From positions 1-64,000 of the forward strand of contig QCDC01000003.1 of the NCBI GenBank assembly GCA_003278805.1: a stretch of 64,000 bases of DNA. Direction: 5' to 3'. A program made the position numbers and the translations under genes. The notes under the pieces are model-generated. The model was not told the origin of the DNA. It ran no database searches and worked only from the letters and a program-made list of their open reading frames with translations. Of the stretch, positions 8,576 to 16,322 are shown in pieces. The DNA is from Pelagibacteraceae bacterium AG-349-L17. GTDB taxonomy: Bacteria; Pseudomonadota; Alphaproteobacteria; Pelagibacterales; Pelagibacteraceae. Numbering within the stretch: position 1 is the first letter of the stretch; every line of letters begins with the position of its first letter.

Positions 8576-9427
8576 TTGGAAATTGTAACTAAAATTGCGC
8601 CAATTATTTTGGCCTTGATAATGTTAGGCTTAGGCCTAGGATTAAAACTGGAAGATTTTGGAAGAGTATTCAAAACACCAAAAGATTTTATTGTTGGTTT
8701 TATTTCTCAATTAATAATTCTTCCAATTGTAGCATACATATTAATTTTAATTTTAAAAACACCACCTGAAATAGCAATAGGGGTTATGATCATAGCTGCA
8801 GCACCAGGAGGTGTAACATCTAATGTAATGACAAAGTTTGCTGATGGTGATGTAGCATTATCAATATCTTTAACTGCTGTAATTAGTTTATTAAGTATAA
8901 TTACAGTTCCATTAATAATCTTTACATCTGCAGACATGTTAGGGATAACAGAAGTTTCTCAAAACATTTCAATGACGGGAATAGCACTAAAAATGTTTTT
9001 AGTTGTAACAGTACCTGTAATATTAGGAATGATTATCAGAAAATTTGCTGAAAATTTCATATCATCTAAAGTTGAAATATTTAATAAACTCAACATAGTT
9101 TTGTTTATTGTTTTTTTTGTAGCAGCGTTTTATGAAGAAAGAGAAAATATTCTTAGCTTTATCAAACAAGCAGGTTTAATTGCTTTAATTTTAAATATTT
9201 CAATGATGGTTATCGCATATTACATTGCAAGAGCTTTTGCTTCAGGTGTTAAACAAATGAAGTGTATTGCTTTAGAATGTGGATTACAAAATGGTACGTT
9301 AGCCTTATTTGTTTCTACGCAAATATTTGGTACAGATATATTGTATGCATTACCAACAGGTGCTTATGCACTAATCATGTATATAACTGGATTTATTTTT
9401 ATTTATTTTTTAAGAAAGTCTAATTAG
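8576..9427 (+). CDS. Bile acid:sodium symporter (BASS/SBF) family transporter, TTG start
   Basis: A 283-residue inner-membrane protein with eight to ten hydrophobic segments and the BASS-family pattern: IIAAAPGGVTSNVMTKFADGD in the first half and ALECGLQNGTLALFVS in the second. Such proteins carry organic anions by sodium symport. The start is a TTG with a strong Shine-Dalgarno. It is divergent from pta and hpsN, so an organic acid or sulfonate related to that pathway is a reasonable guess at the substrate; the family also includes pyruvate and pantothenate carriers. The stop overlaps the convergent regulator gene by 4 bp. Confidence 0.85.
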   Translation: MEIVTKIAPIILALIMLGLGLGLKLEDFGRVFKTPKDFIVGFISQLIILPIVAYILILILKTPPEIAIGVMIIAAAPGGVTSNVMTKFADGDVALSISLTAVISLLSIITVPLIIFTSADMLGITEVSQNISMTGIALKMFLVVTVPVILGMIIRKFAENFISSKVEIFNKLNIVLFIVFFVAAFYEERENILSFIKQAGLIALILNISMMVIAYYIARAFASGVKQMKCIALECGLQNGTLALFVSTQIFGTDILYALPTGAYALIMYITGFIFIYFLRKSN

Positions 9428-10386
9428 TTATTGATTATTCTTATTTGATTAAAAACTTTATAAATAAAATGACTTAAGCTAAGAACATTTTTATTAACCA
9501 TTCCCTTTGTTGTTACAAAAGCACTATCTTTAGCATTGTATGTAATTAATTTTTTATCATTAATATGAAGAAATTTTTTATCAACTAAATATTTTATTTT
9601 TCTAACAACTGTAGGTCTAGGAATACCTGTTATCTCAGAAATTGACATGGCATTAACGCCTCTTTTATCTGACCCCTGAATCTCTTTTCTATATGAGTCT
9701 AAATTAGGTTTTTTTGGTTTAAATTTTGGATTTTTAATTGTATTCATTACCACAACCATGCCGATTGCAAAAACTTCTAAATCCTTCAATTCTTCTCTCC
9801 ATCTTTTAATAAAAATAAACCAAAATTTATTAAACTGATACAAGCAGTAAGAAAAATTTTCTTTTATTGCTAATATTATTTCTTTAACGGAGTAAACTTC
9901 GGTTACTAATTTTTCCTTTTTTAAAATTTTATTAAATTCATACAAGATATTTGCAACCTCTGTAAGAGTGTCTACCGCTTTAGCTGAGTAAAGCGTATCT
10001 CGAACAACAAATATTTTCTTACCAGTTCTTTTAATTACTTTTAGTTTTTCTAATTCTAAAACTTTTCTTCTAATACTTTCTTTAGGAATTCCTAGATCTT
10101 TTGAGATGTCTGAAATATTAATTTTATTAATTTCGATTGGTTTATCTTTATAAAATGTATCGTAGTTAATTTTTACTCCATTTTGTCTGAAATATATAAG
10201 GTCTTGATGTATCAAATATATAATGAGGACAAACTTATCTATGTCTTTATAATGATCATAGGCTCTTACAAACCAGTTGCTTGTTAAAGTAAAATAAGCC
10301 GGTGCTAGTGCGGCAAAATTATCTTGAATTACTTTATTGATTACCTTCTCATCAATATGTTCAGAAATACTTGGTATTGTGTTCAT
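9424..10386 (-). CDS. Putative transcriptional regulator with two helix-turn-helix domains
   Basis: A 320-residue protein I cannot assign to a named family. Two winged-helix-like segments are visible: residues 91-119 (ISDISKDLGIPKESIRRKV...) and 247-273 (MSISEITGIPRPTVVRKI...). They share the arrangement IxxISxxxGIPxxxxxRKxxxL and may be an internal duplication. The segment between them (about 130-230) is helical and aromatic-rich and could bind a ligand or form a dimer. Upstream lie a perfect inverted repeat covering its own start codon and two direct repeats 32 bp apart, which suggests autoregulation. DNA binding is inferred from the motifs only. Confidence 0.6.
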   Translation of the reverse strand: MNTIPSISEHIDEKVINKVIQDNFAALAPAYFTLTSNWFVRAYDHYKDIDKFVLIIYLIHQDLIYFRQNGVKINYDTFYKDKPIEINKINISDISKDLGIPKESIRRKVLELEKLKVIKRTGKKIFVVRDTLYSAKAVDTLTEVANILYEFNKILKKEKLVTEVYSVKEIILAIKENFSYCLYQFNKFWFIFIKRWREELKDLEVFAIGMVVVMNTIKNPKFKPKKPNLDSYRKEIQGSDKRGVNAMSISEITGIPRPTVVRKIKYLVDKKFLHINDKKLITYNAKDSAFVTTKGMVNKNVLSLSHFIYKVFNQIRIINN

Positions 10387-10446
10387 ATTTTAAAAAAAAA
10401 CCCAATATGAACAAAAGCAATATTAGAGTCAACCCATTTTGGACAA
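10381..10446. promoter_or_regulatory. Inverted and direct repeats upstream of the two-HTH regulator
   Basis: Perfect 9-bp inverted arms GTTCATATT (10381-10389) and AATATGAAC (10404-10412) flank a 14-bp A-rich spacer, and the regulator start codon lies in one arm. Two 16-bp direct repeats with 13 identities, AACCCAATATGAACAA (10399-10414) and AACCCATTTTGGACAA (10431-10446), start 32 bp apart, about three helical turns. This could be an operator for the adjacent regulator, or an RNA hairpin that masks its start. Confidence 0.5.
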
Positions 10447-10502
10447 CCCTAGTATGTAAAAATTTAACTAATAATGATTTAAATTAAATCTATAAACAAA
10501 AT

Positions 10503-10700
10503 ATGAGTACTGAAAGCTTAAATAGAACATCCGAGATTGTAGAGACCCCCTCTCAATATGTTGAAACTCCGAAAAGGGTTAATGTGGATGTTCTAAAGCA
10601 AAGGCTTCTAGAAGAAAAAAAGAAGGAAAAAGTTAAACGAACAATAATTTTATCATCTGTAATCGTTTCTTTGGGTGCTCTAACGATGTTAACTTATTAA
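10503..10700 (+). CDS. Small single-pass membrane protein (65 aa)
   Basis: The N-terminal 50 residues are charged (VDVLKQRLLEEKKKEK) and one hydrophobic segment at about 47-63 follows, giving an N-in or tail-anchored topology. No known family is recognised. From VNVDVL onward it aligns without gaps to the 69-residue protein at 25228-25437 (V/T-N-V-D/N-V/I-L, then R at +8, a K-rich stretch and the membrane helix), so the two may be paralogues. It is divergent from the regulator and its 3' end overlaps the convergent Ldh2-type gene by 12 bp. Confidence 0.6.
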   Translation: MSTESLNRTSEIVETPSQYVETPKRVNVDVLKQRLLEEKKKEKVKRTIILSSVIVSLGALTMLTY

Positions 10701-11699
10701 GGTTTCCAAATCTTTCTTTATTATATCCGGTATAGAAATTTCTTTTTTTGAGTTATTTTTATACCGGGCATATTTATTTTGTCCTGGATACATTATTTCC
10801 TTAACACCTTTTATCTTAGGAAGTTTTTTTATGGTTTTAATATTATCTTTAATTCGTTGGTTATAATTTTTCTGAAATAAATTTGCTTTAAAAGTTATAA
10901 ATAAATGTCCAATATTTTGTGGACCTGAAAAATCATCAAATGGATCCTTAACTCTTCCTGCATGGTTTCCTCCTGTTAAAACTCCACTTAATATATCTAC
11001 CATCCAAGCTAGTCCTGAACCTCTAAATCCTGCAATTGGTAATTGAACTCCCGCTAACGCTTTTTTTGCATCTGTAGTTGATTTGCCAAATTTATCTAAA
11101 GCAACTCCCGTAGGAATTGATTGATTGTTTCTTGCTGCAACTCTTATTTTTCCTCTATTAATCATTGAGATTGATGTATCTAAAATAAATGGAATTTTAG
11201 AACCAGTAGGAGTTCCAAAACAAATTGGATTTGTTCCAAACAATGTTTTTAATGCACCATGTGGAGCAACTGCTGGGGGAGCATTTGTATAAATCATTGT
11301 AATTAAATTTTTCTTTACTGCTTGTTCTGCGTAATAACCAGACAAACCATAGTGACCACTATTTTTAACTGCTACCATTCCTATTCCAGTTTTTTTTGCA
11401 TGCTTAATTGCAGTTTTAATTCCTAAATCAGCAGCTACAAATCCTATACTATTATTTGCATCAATATGAGAAATAGAGGGAGAAATTTTTTTAATTTTAA
11501 TTTTTGGCTTTGGGTTAATTACTTTTTTAGAAATTCGATCACAATACATTTTAAGTCTTGACAAACCATGACCATAAGCGCCAACTAATTCTGCATTTAT
11601 TAAAGCATTAGTTGATATTTTAGAATGTTCAGCACTTAAATTATATTTTTTAAAAATTTTATATACAAGATTATAAATTTTTTTATTTTTGATGTTCAA
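10689..11699 (-). CDS. Malate/L-lactate/sulfolactate dehydrogenase family protein (Ldh2/ComC type)
   Basis: A 336-residue NAD(P)-dependent 2-hydroxyacid dehydrogenase of the Ldh2 fold, which is unrelated to classic MDH/LDH. The diagnostic GHGLSRL (residues 43-49) and NSGHYGLSGYYA with catalytic H116 are present, as are GTNPICFGTPT and the GFRGSGLAWMVDILSG block. The family includes malate, ureidoglycolate and (R)-sulfolactate (ComC/SlcC) dehydrogenases. It overlaps the adjacent epimerase gene by 17 bp, so it may be part of the envelope-sugar operon. The nearby hpsN leaves sulfolactate as an alternative substrate. Confidence 0.85.
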   Translation of the reverse strand: MNIKNKKIYNLVYKIFKKYNLSAEHSKISTNALINAELVGAYGHGLSRLKMYCDRISKKVINPKPKIKIKKISPSISHIDANNSIGFVAADLGIKTAIKHAKKTGIGMVAVKNSGHYGLSGYYAEQAVKKNLITMIYTNAPPAVAPHGALKTLFGTNPICFGTPTGSKIPFILDTSISMINRGKIRVAARNNQSIPTGVALDKFGKSTTDAKKALAGVQLPIAGFRGSGLAWMVDILSGVLTGGNHAGRVKDPFDDFSGPQNIGHLFITFKANLFQKNYNQRIKDNIKTIKKLPKIKGVKEIMYPGQNKYARYKNNSKKEISIPDIIKKDLETLIS

Positions 11700-12732
11700 T
11701 TAATTCCTCTATAATTTTTTTAGTATTGTATTTTTGCCTCCAATTAGGATAGTGTTTTTTAAATTTTGAAGTGTCCGAAATATACCATATATGATCTCCA
11801 ACTCTTGGTATTTTAATATACTTCCTCTTTATCTTTAAATTGCATGATTTTTCAACTATATCCAAGGCTTCGATAACTGAACAATTTGAAAACCTTCCAC
11901 CTCCAATATTATAGACTTCTCCATATTTAGGTTTTTTATAAAATTCCCAAAAACAATTAACTAAATCATTGCTATGTAAATTGTCTCTTACTTGTTTTCC
12001 TTTATATCCAATAAGATTGTATTTTTTTTTTAAAATACTAGCTTTAACCAAATAAGATAAAAATCCATGCAACTTAGCACCACTATGGTTTGGTCCGGTT
12101 ATACATCCACCCCTAAAACAAACAGTTTTTAATCCAACATTTTTTCCATACTCTTGCACAATTAAATCAGCATAAGTTTTTGATACTCCGAAAAAACTAT
12201 GTGTAGAATTGTCTATAGAAAAATTTTCTTTTATACCTTTATAATTTTTGTCTTTGGTTTTTAATTCCCACCTGGATTTTTTTTCTGTGATATTTAATTT
12301 ATTTGGGCTGTCACCATAAACTTTATTTGTAGACATAAAAATAAAAGGTACATTAGAGCAGTATTTTTTTGTCAACTCTAAAAGATTTAATGTTCCAGTT
12401 GCATTTACATGAAAATCTAAAAATGGAAATTTTTTACCATAATCATGAGAAGGTTGAGCTGCACAATGTATTATAATTGATATTCTTTTTGAATATTTTT
12501 TAAATATTTTACTTAGTTTATCAAAATTCCTAATATCGATGTTTAAGTGTTTAAAATTCTTATTTTTTTTTAATAACTGTGCTTTAATCCAGTTAGTAGA
12601 ACCATTTTTACCAAAAAAAAACTCTCTAAGATTATTGTCTATCCCAATAACATCAAATCCTTTTTCACAAAAAAAATTTACTGTTTCTGAACCAACTAAT
12701 CCTGATGAACCGGTAATTATAGCTATAGTCAT
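11683..12732 (-). CDS. NAD-dependent epimerase/dehydratase, CDP-paratose 2-epimerase-like, Tyr replaced by Phe
   Basis: Extended short-chain dehydrogenase (349 residues) likely acting on a nucleotide sugar. The nucleotide-binding GSSGLVG is at residues 8-14, DNNLREFFFGKNGST resembles CDP-paratose/tyvelose epimerases, and STNKVYGD supplies the catalytic Ser/Thr region. The usual YxxxK motif reads FGVSK here: the tyrosine is phenylalanine and the lysine is kept. The context HSFFGVSK resembles a subgroup I recall with LFGASK, so the change may be a subgroup trait. The stop of the upstream epimerase gene overlaps this start by one base. Confidence 0.8.
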   Translation of the reverse strand: MTIAIITGSSGLVGSETVNFFCEKGFDVIGIDNNLREFFFGKNGSTNWIKAQLLKKNKNFKHLNIDIRNFDKLSKIFKKYSKRISIIIHCAAQPSHDYGKKFPFLDFHVNATGTLNLLELTKKYCSNVPFIFMSTNKVYGDSPNKLNITEKKSRWELKTKDKNYKGIKENFSIDNSTHSFFGVSKTYADLIVQEYGKNVGLKTVCFRGGCITGPNHSGAKLHGFLSYLVKASILKKKYNLIGYKGKQVRDNLHSNDLVNCFWEFYKKPKYGEVYNIGGGRFSNCSVIEALDIVEKSCNLKIKRKYIKIPRVGDHIWYISDTSKFKKHYPNWRQKYNTKKIIEELIEHQK

Positions 12733-13754
12733 TAGAAGTATTTTTTTAAAGTTTTTTTATTTTTTGTTAACCAATCAAAAACATCCTTTACTATTTTGTT
12801 AATATTTTTTTCAGGTTTCCAATTATAATTTTTTGTCACAAGATTGTTATTTGTTACATAATAAGGAATATCATATATAGATGTTTTTGAAATCTTAGAA
12901 AATTTTATTTTATTTTTAGTTAATTTTTCACAAATACTAGTAAGTTGATTTAGAGAAGTGTAGCTTCTTTTAGATCCACCTACTGTAAATAATTTGTTGT
13001 TTATTTTTTTAAACTTTTTTATTTGCAAATATATTAAATTACATAAATCATCTATATGTAGCACATCTCTGACTTGATTTCCGTATCCTCCATAACCTAT
13101 GTATTTCATTTTTTTTTTATTTAAATGTCCCCAAACCCATAAACTTACAAATCCTTGATCTTGTTTACCGAATTGCAAAGGTCCTGATATAACCCCGCAA
13201 CGATTAATAATATATTTTAATCCAAAAGCATAAGAAAATTCTTCAATAAGCATTTCAGATGCTAATTTAGTAAATCCATAAATTGTCTTAGGTCCATTTA
13301 TTGAATTTTTTTCTCCAAATATTTTTTTTATTTGTAATTTAAATTTTAATTTTTTTGATTTTAAAATTTTGTTTGTCTCAGAAATTGGAAATACTCTACT
13401 ACTGGAAAGATAAATCAATTTAGATTTATCTTTTTTAATTTTTTTTAAAATATTAAATGTTCCAAGCAAATTAGTATTAAAAACTTTATCTATATCTTTT
13501 TTTGAAACCTCAACAGCTGCTTCAGCACAACAATCAATTATAAGATCGTATTTAGGTAATTTTTCAATTACTTTAAAACTTTCTATATTAATTTTAAAAT
13601 TTTTAATTTTTTTTTTTTTTAATAAAGTTAAATTATATTTCGAGCCTTTTCTTGACAAGTTGTCTAAACTATGAACAACAAATCCTTTTGAATTTAAGTA
13701 TAAACTTAAATTTGTTCCTACAAACCCACATCCACCAGTGACCAAGATTCTCAT
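12732..13754 (-). CDS. NAD-dependent epimerase/dehydratase (nucleotide-sugar)
   Basis: Second extended SDR of the pair (340 residues). GGCGFVG (7-13) binds NAD, and DNLSRKGSKYNL recalls CDP-paratose 2-epimerases. Here the catalytic YGFTK motif is complete, unlike in the partner gene. The sequence is strongly lysine- and isoleucine-rich, reflecting the extreme A+T content of this block. It lies 7 bp downstream of the GT2 gene and overlaps the next epimerase gene by one base. It probably prepares a sugar for a surface glycan; the exact sugar cannot be told. Confidence 0.8.
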   Translation of the reverse strand: MRILVTGGCGFVGTNLSLYLNSKGFVVHSLDNLSRKGSKYNLTLLKKKKIKNFKINIESFKVIEKLPKYDLIIDCCAEAAVEVSKKDIDKVFNTNLLGTFNILKKIKKDKSKLIYLSSSRVFPISETNKILKSKKLKFKLQIKKIFGEKNSINGPKTIYGFTKLASEMLIEEFSYAFGLKYIINRCGVISGPLQFGKQDQGFVSLWVWGHLNKKKMKYIGYGGYGNQVRDVLHIDDLCNLIYLQIKKFKKINNKLFTVGGSKRSYTSLNQLTSICEKLTKNKIKFSKISKTSIYDIPYYVTNNNLVTKNYNWKPEKNINKIVKDVFDWLTKNKKTLKKYF

Positions 13755-13760
13755 AAATAA

Positions 13761-14480
13761 TTATTTCTTATTCAATAAAATTTTTTCTAGCAGGCAATAA
13801 CATAATGTAAATATATACATTGATCCAATTTCTTTTATTTTAAATTTAGAGACACCTGTAGTTCTTCCATTCCAATTAATAGGTATAATTTTATATTTGT
13901 ATTTCCTTGAAATTATTTTCAAAGGAAGTTCTAAAAAAATATTAAAATTTTCAGAAACAAGTGGCATTAATTTATTTAAAGTTTCTTTTTTATAAATTTT
14001 AAAAGCATTAGTAAAATCATTATAGTCGGTTAAAGTAATAATTTTTATTAAATTATTAGCTAATCTATTAAGTATAAGTTTGAAAAAAGGATAATTCTCA
14101 ACTTTTGAAAATTTCGAAAATCTTGTTCCAAACACAGCATGTAGACTTTTATCTTTTTTAATTATTTTAAAATATTTGATTATATCATTTGTATCGTCAG
14201 ATAAATCACACATAAATATGCATAAATATTCAGATTTAGATTTTCTGATACCAACATTTATTGCCGAACCTAACCCCTTTTTTTTATTTTTAAAAATTTT
14301 AATAAATCTATTTTTTTTTCTGATTTTATTTAGTTTTTGGTATGAATTATCAGTACTAAAGTCATCTATAAATATTAATTCAAATTTTATTTTTTTTTTT
14401 AATTGAATTAGTTTTTTAATTGTTAAATCGATTTGATCGTATTCATTGTAAACTGGAATAATAATTGATAAAGTTGTCAT
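13761..14480 (-). CDS. Family 2 glycosyltransferase, dolichol-phosphate-mannose-synthase-like
   Basis: A 239-residue GT-A fold enzyme. The N-terminus SIIIPVYNEYDQIDLTI and ELIFIDDFSTDNSYQ are the standard GT2 nucleotide-sugar binding strands, and CDLSDDTND takes the place of the metal-binding DxD. It is short and has at most one weak C-terminal hydrophobic stretch, like DPM1-type enzymes that load sugar onto a polyprenyl phosphate. It is the first gene of the epimerase operon and is divergent from the membrane protein at 14509, which could use its lipid-linked product. Confidence 0.85.
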   Translation of the reverse strand: MTTLSIIIPVYNEYDQIDLTIKKLIQLKKKIKFELIFIDDFSTDNSYQKLNKIRKKNRFIKIFKNKKKGLGSAINVGIRKSKSEYLCIFMCDLSDDTNDIIKYFKIIKKDKSLHAVFGTRFSKFSKVENYPFFKLILNRLANNLIKIITLTDYNDFTNAFKIYKKETLNKLMPLVSENFNIFLELPLKIISRKYKYKIIPINWNGRTTGVSKFKIKEIGSMYIFTLCYCLLEKILLNKK

Positions 14481-14508
14481 AATTACTCAATAAAGCAAAA
14501 TACATTAA

Positions 14509-16320
14509 ATGAAAATTAAAAAAGAAGGAATATTAATATATTTAATTATTTTTTTTTCTTTAATATTTTCACTTTTTGTTTGGGATAATATAAATTTAAA
14601 ATTTATTGATCCTGAAGTTATTGGTATTTATTCGGAGAATAATTATCATAGTTTTAATGATATATTGCGTTATTTATTATTTATTTTATTACCTTCATTA
14701 TCCTATTTGATTTCTAAGTTGTATTTTGACAAAAATTTTTTTCTTAAAATTAAGTTGTATTTATTAAATGGAGAAAAAAATGATGATAATCAATATCATC
14801 ATAAAATTTCATTTATAATATTTTTTACCATTATTATTCTTTTTTTATTGAATTTTTTTTCAATTGAGTTTCCCAATCACAAAATAGATACTTATCATGA
14901 TGGTCAAAGATTAAGCTCAGCATATCAAAGCTATATAGACAATTCTCTTTGGTCAAAATCTTTTGTTACAGTTGGTATTTTTTATGAAACATTATCTTCA
15001 AAATTTATTTGGCAAATTTTTGATCACATTTCTATTGGATTAGCAAGATATTCTGAAATAATTTATATTTTATTATTAAAAATACTATTAGTATGTGTTA
15101 TTTATAATTTATTACACTTTGTAAAATTAAATTCTTTTTATAGAAATATTTTTTTTGTAATTAATGCTTTAGTAGCTAATCAGCTAACAGATTATAATTT
15201 ATCTACAGTAGATTTAATTACATTTAGAGAAATACCAATAGTTATCTTAGCACTACTTTTCATTTTAATGTTGAGATTTAGCAATAATAAAATTTATTTG
15301 TTTATTATTTCTACAATGAGTGTTTTTTCAATGCTTTGGGGCATAGACAGAGGTTTAGTTTGTAATATTTTAATATTAATCATTTTGACATATTTTTTTC
15401 TCAAAAAAGATTATAGAAATTTTTTATTTTTAATTTCATCGATATTGGTTTCGTGGTCTATTTTTTTTATTTATGACAATAATGAGTTTTTCTATTTTTT
15501 TGAAAACACTTCATTAATTTATAATTATATGAATTATATACATGGGATAATGCACCCAATTCCATTTAGCGATGATCCTAATTCTGGGAGAGCTACAAAA
15601 ACAATAATGTTAATTTTGTTGTGTCTTATGATTTCTCTTAAAATGATTTTTAAAAAAGAAACTCTTTTTAATAATAACCTTAAAAAATCTTTTTTATTGC
15701 TAAGTTTTATTTGTGTTTTGAGCTATATTTATGCTTTGGGAAGATCAGATGGATCACATATTAAACATACCTTTGGTTTTCCTTTATTAACAATCGGTTT
15801 ATTCTTTTCTTATTACTTATGTTTTTTACTTGAAAGAAAAAATATAAAAACCCTCAATATATGCTCATTACTAATAATTATACCCTTTGTTTTTTTTAGT
15901 GTTTCGATAAACATAAAAAATCTTAATAATTTTGAAAAAAGATTTAACAATTTTATTTATCAAAGCGATGACTTTTTTTTGAGTGATGAAGAAAAAAAAT
16001 TTATTAATCAGGCAAAATTAATTACTAATCAATATGAATGTATTCAATTATTTTCAAATGATGCTGCTTTTAATTATCTCTTAAGAAAAAAAAGTTGCAC
16101 AAAGTATTATTTTGTTTGGAGTGCAACACCAAATAAAGTTCAACAAAAATTAATCAATGAATTAGGTAGTGCTAAATTAATAATAAAGGGTGGCGAAAAA
16201 AGTAATTGGGAGCTTCCTTTGGAAAAAAAACTTAATTTAGTGAATAAATATATAGATCAAAATTATAAAAAAAAAATAAGCATTTCTCAGTGGCAAATTT
16301 TTCTTAGGAACAATAGTTAA
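14509..16320 (+). CDS. Large polytopic membrane protein, possible lipid-linked glycosyltransferase (unassigned)
   Basis: A 603-residue protein with roughly ten to twelve hydrophobic segments up to about residue 480, then a soluble C-terminal domain of about 110 residues. After the third segment, a loop at about 126-145 reads NHKIDTYHDGQRLSSAYQSY; acidic and histidine residues at this place are common in GT-C enzymes. No known family is firmly recognised. It is divergent by 28 bp from a DPM1-like GT2, and such pairs often act as donor synthase and integral-membrane glycosyltransferase. The codon usage is extremely A/T-biased, as in the neighbouring sugar genes. Confidence 0.6.
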   Translation: MKIKKEGILIYLIIFFSLIFSLFVWDNINLKFIDPEVIGIYSENNYHSFNDILRYLLFILLPSLSYLISKLYFDKNFFLKIKLYLLNGEKNDDNQYHHKISFIIFFTIIILFLLNFFSIEFPNHKIDTYHDGQRLSSAYQSYIDNSLWSKSFVTVGIFYETLSSKFIWQIFDHISIGLARYSEIIYILLLKILLVCVIYNLLHFVKLNSFYRNIFFVINALVANQLTDYNLSTVDLITFREIPIVILALLFILMLRFSNNKIYLFIISTMSVFSMLWGIDRGLVCNILILIILTYFFLKKDYRNFLFLISSILVSWSIFFIYDNNEFFYFFENTSLIYNYMNYIHGIMHPIPFSDDPNSGRATKTIMLILLCLMISLKMIFKKETLFNNNLKKSFLLLSFICVLSYIYALGRSDGSHIKHTFGFPLLTIGLFFSYYLCFLLERKNIKTLNICSLLIIIPFVFFSVSINIKNLNNFEKRFNNFIYQSDDFFLSDEEKKFINQAKLITNQYECIQLFSNDAAFNYLLRKKSCTKYYFVWSATPNKVQQKLINELGSAKLIIKGGEKSNWELPLEKKLNLVNKYIDQNYKKKISISQWQIFLRNNS

Positions 16321-16322
16321 TC

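Noticed and set aside
11683-16320. Recently acquired genomic island at the sugar genes
   Set aside because: The extreme A/T bias is suggestive, but no integrase, tRNA boundary, direct repeats or IS remnants are visible, so transfer is not claimed.
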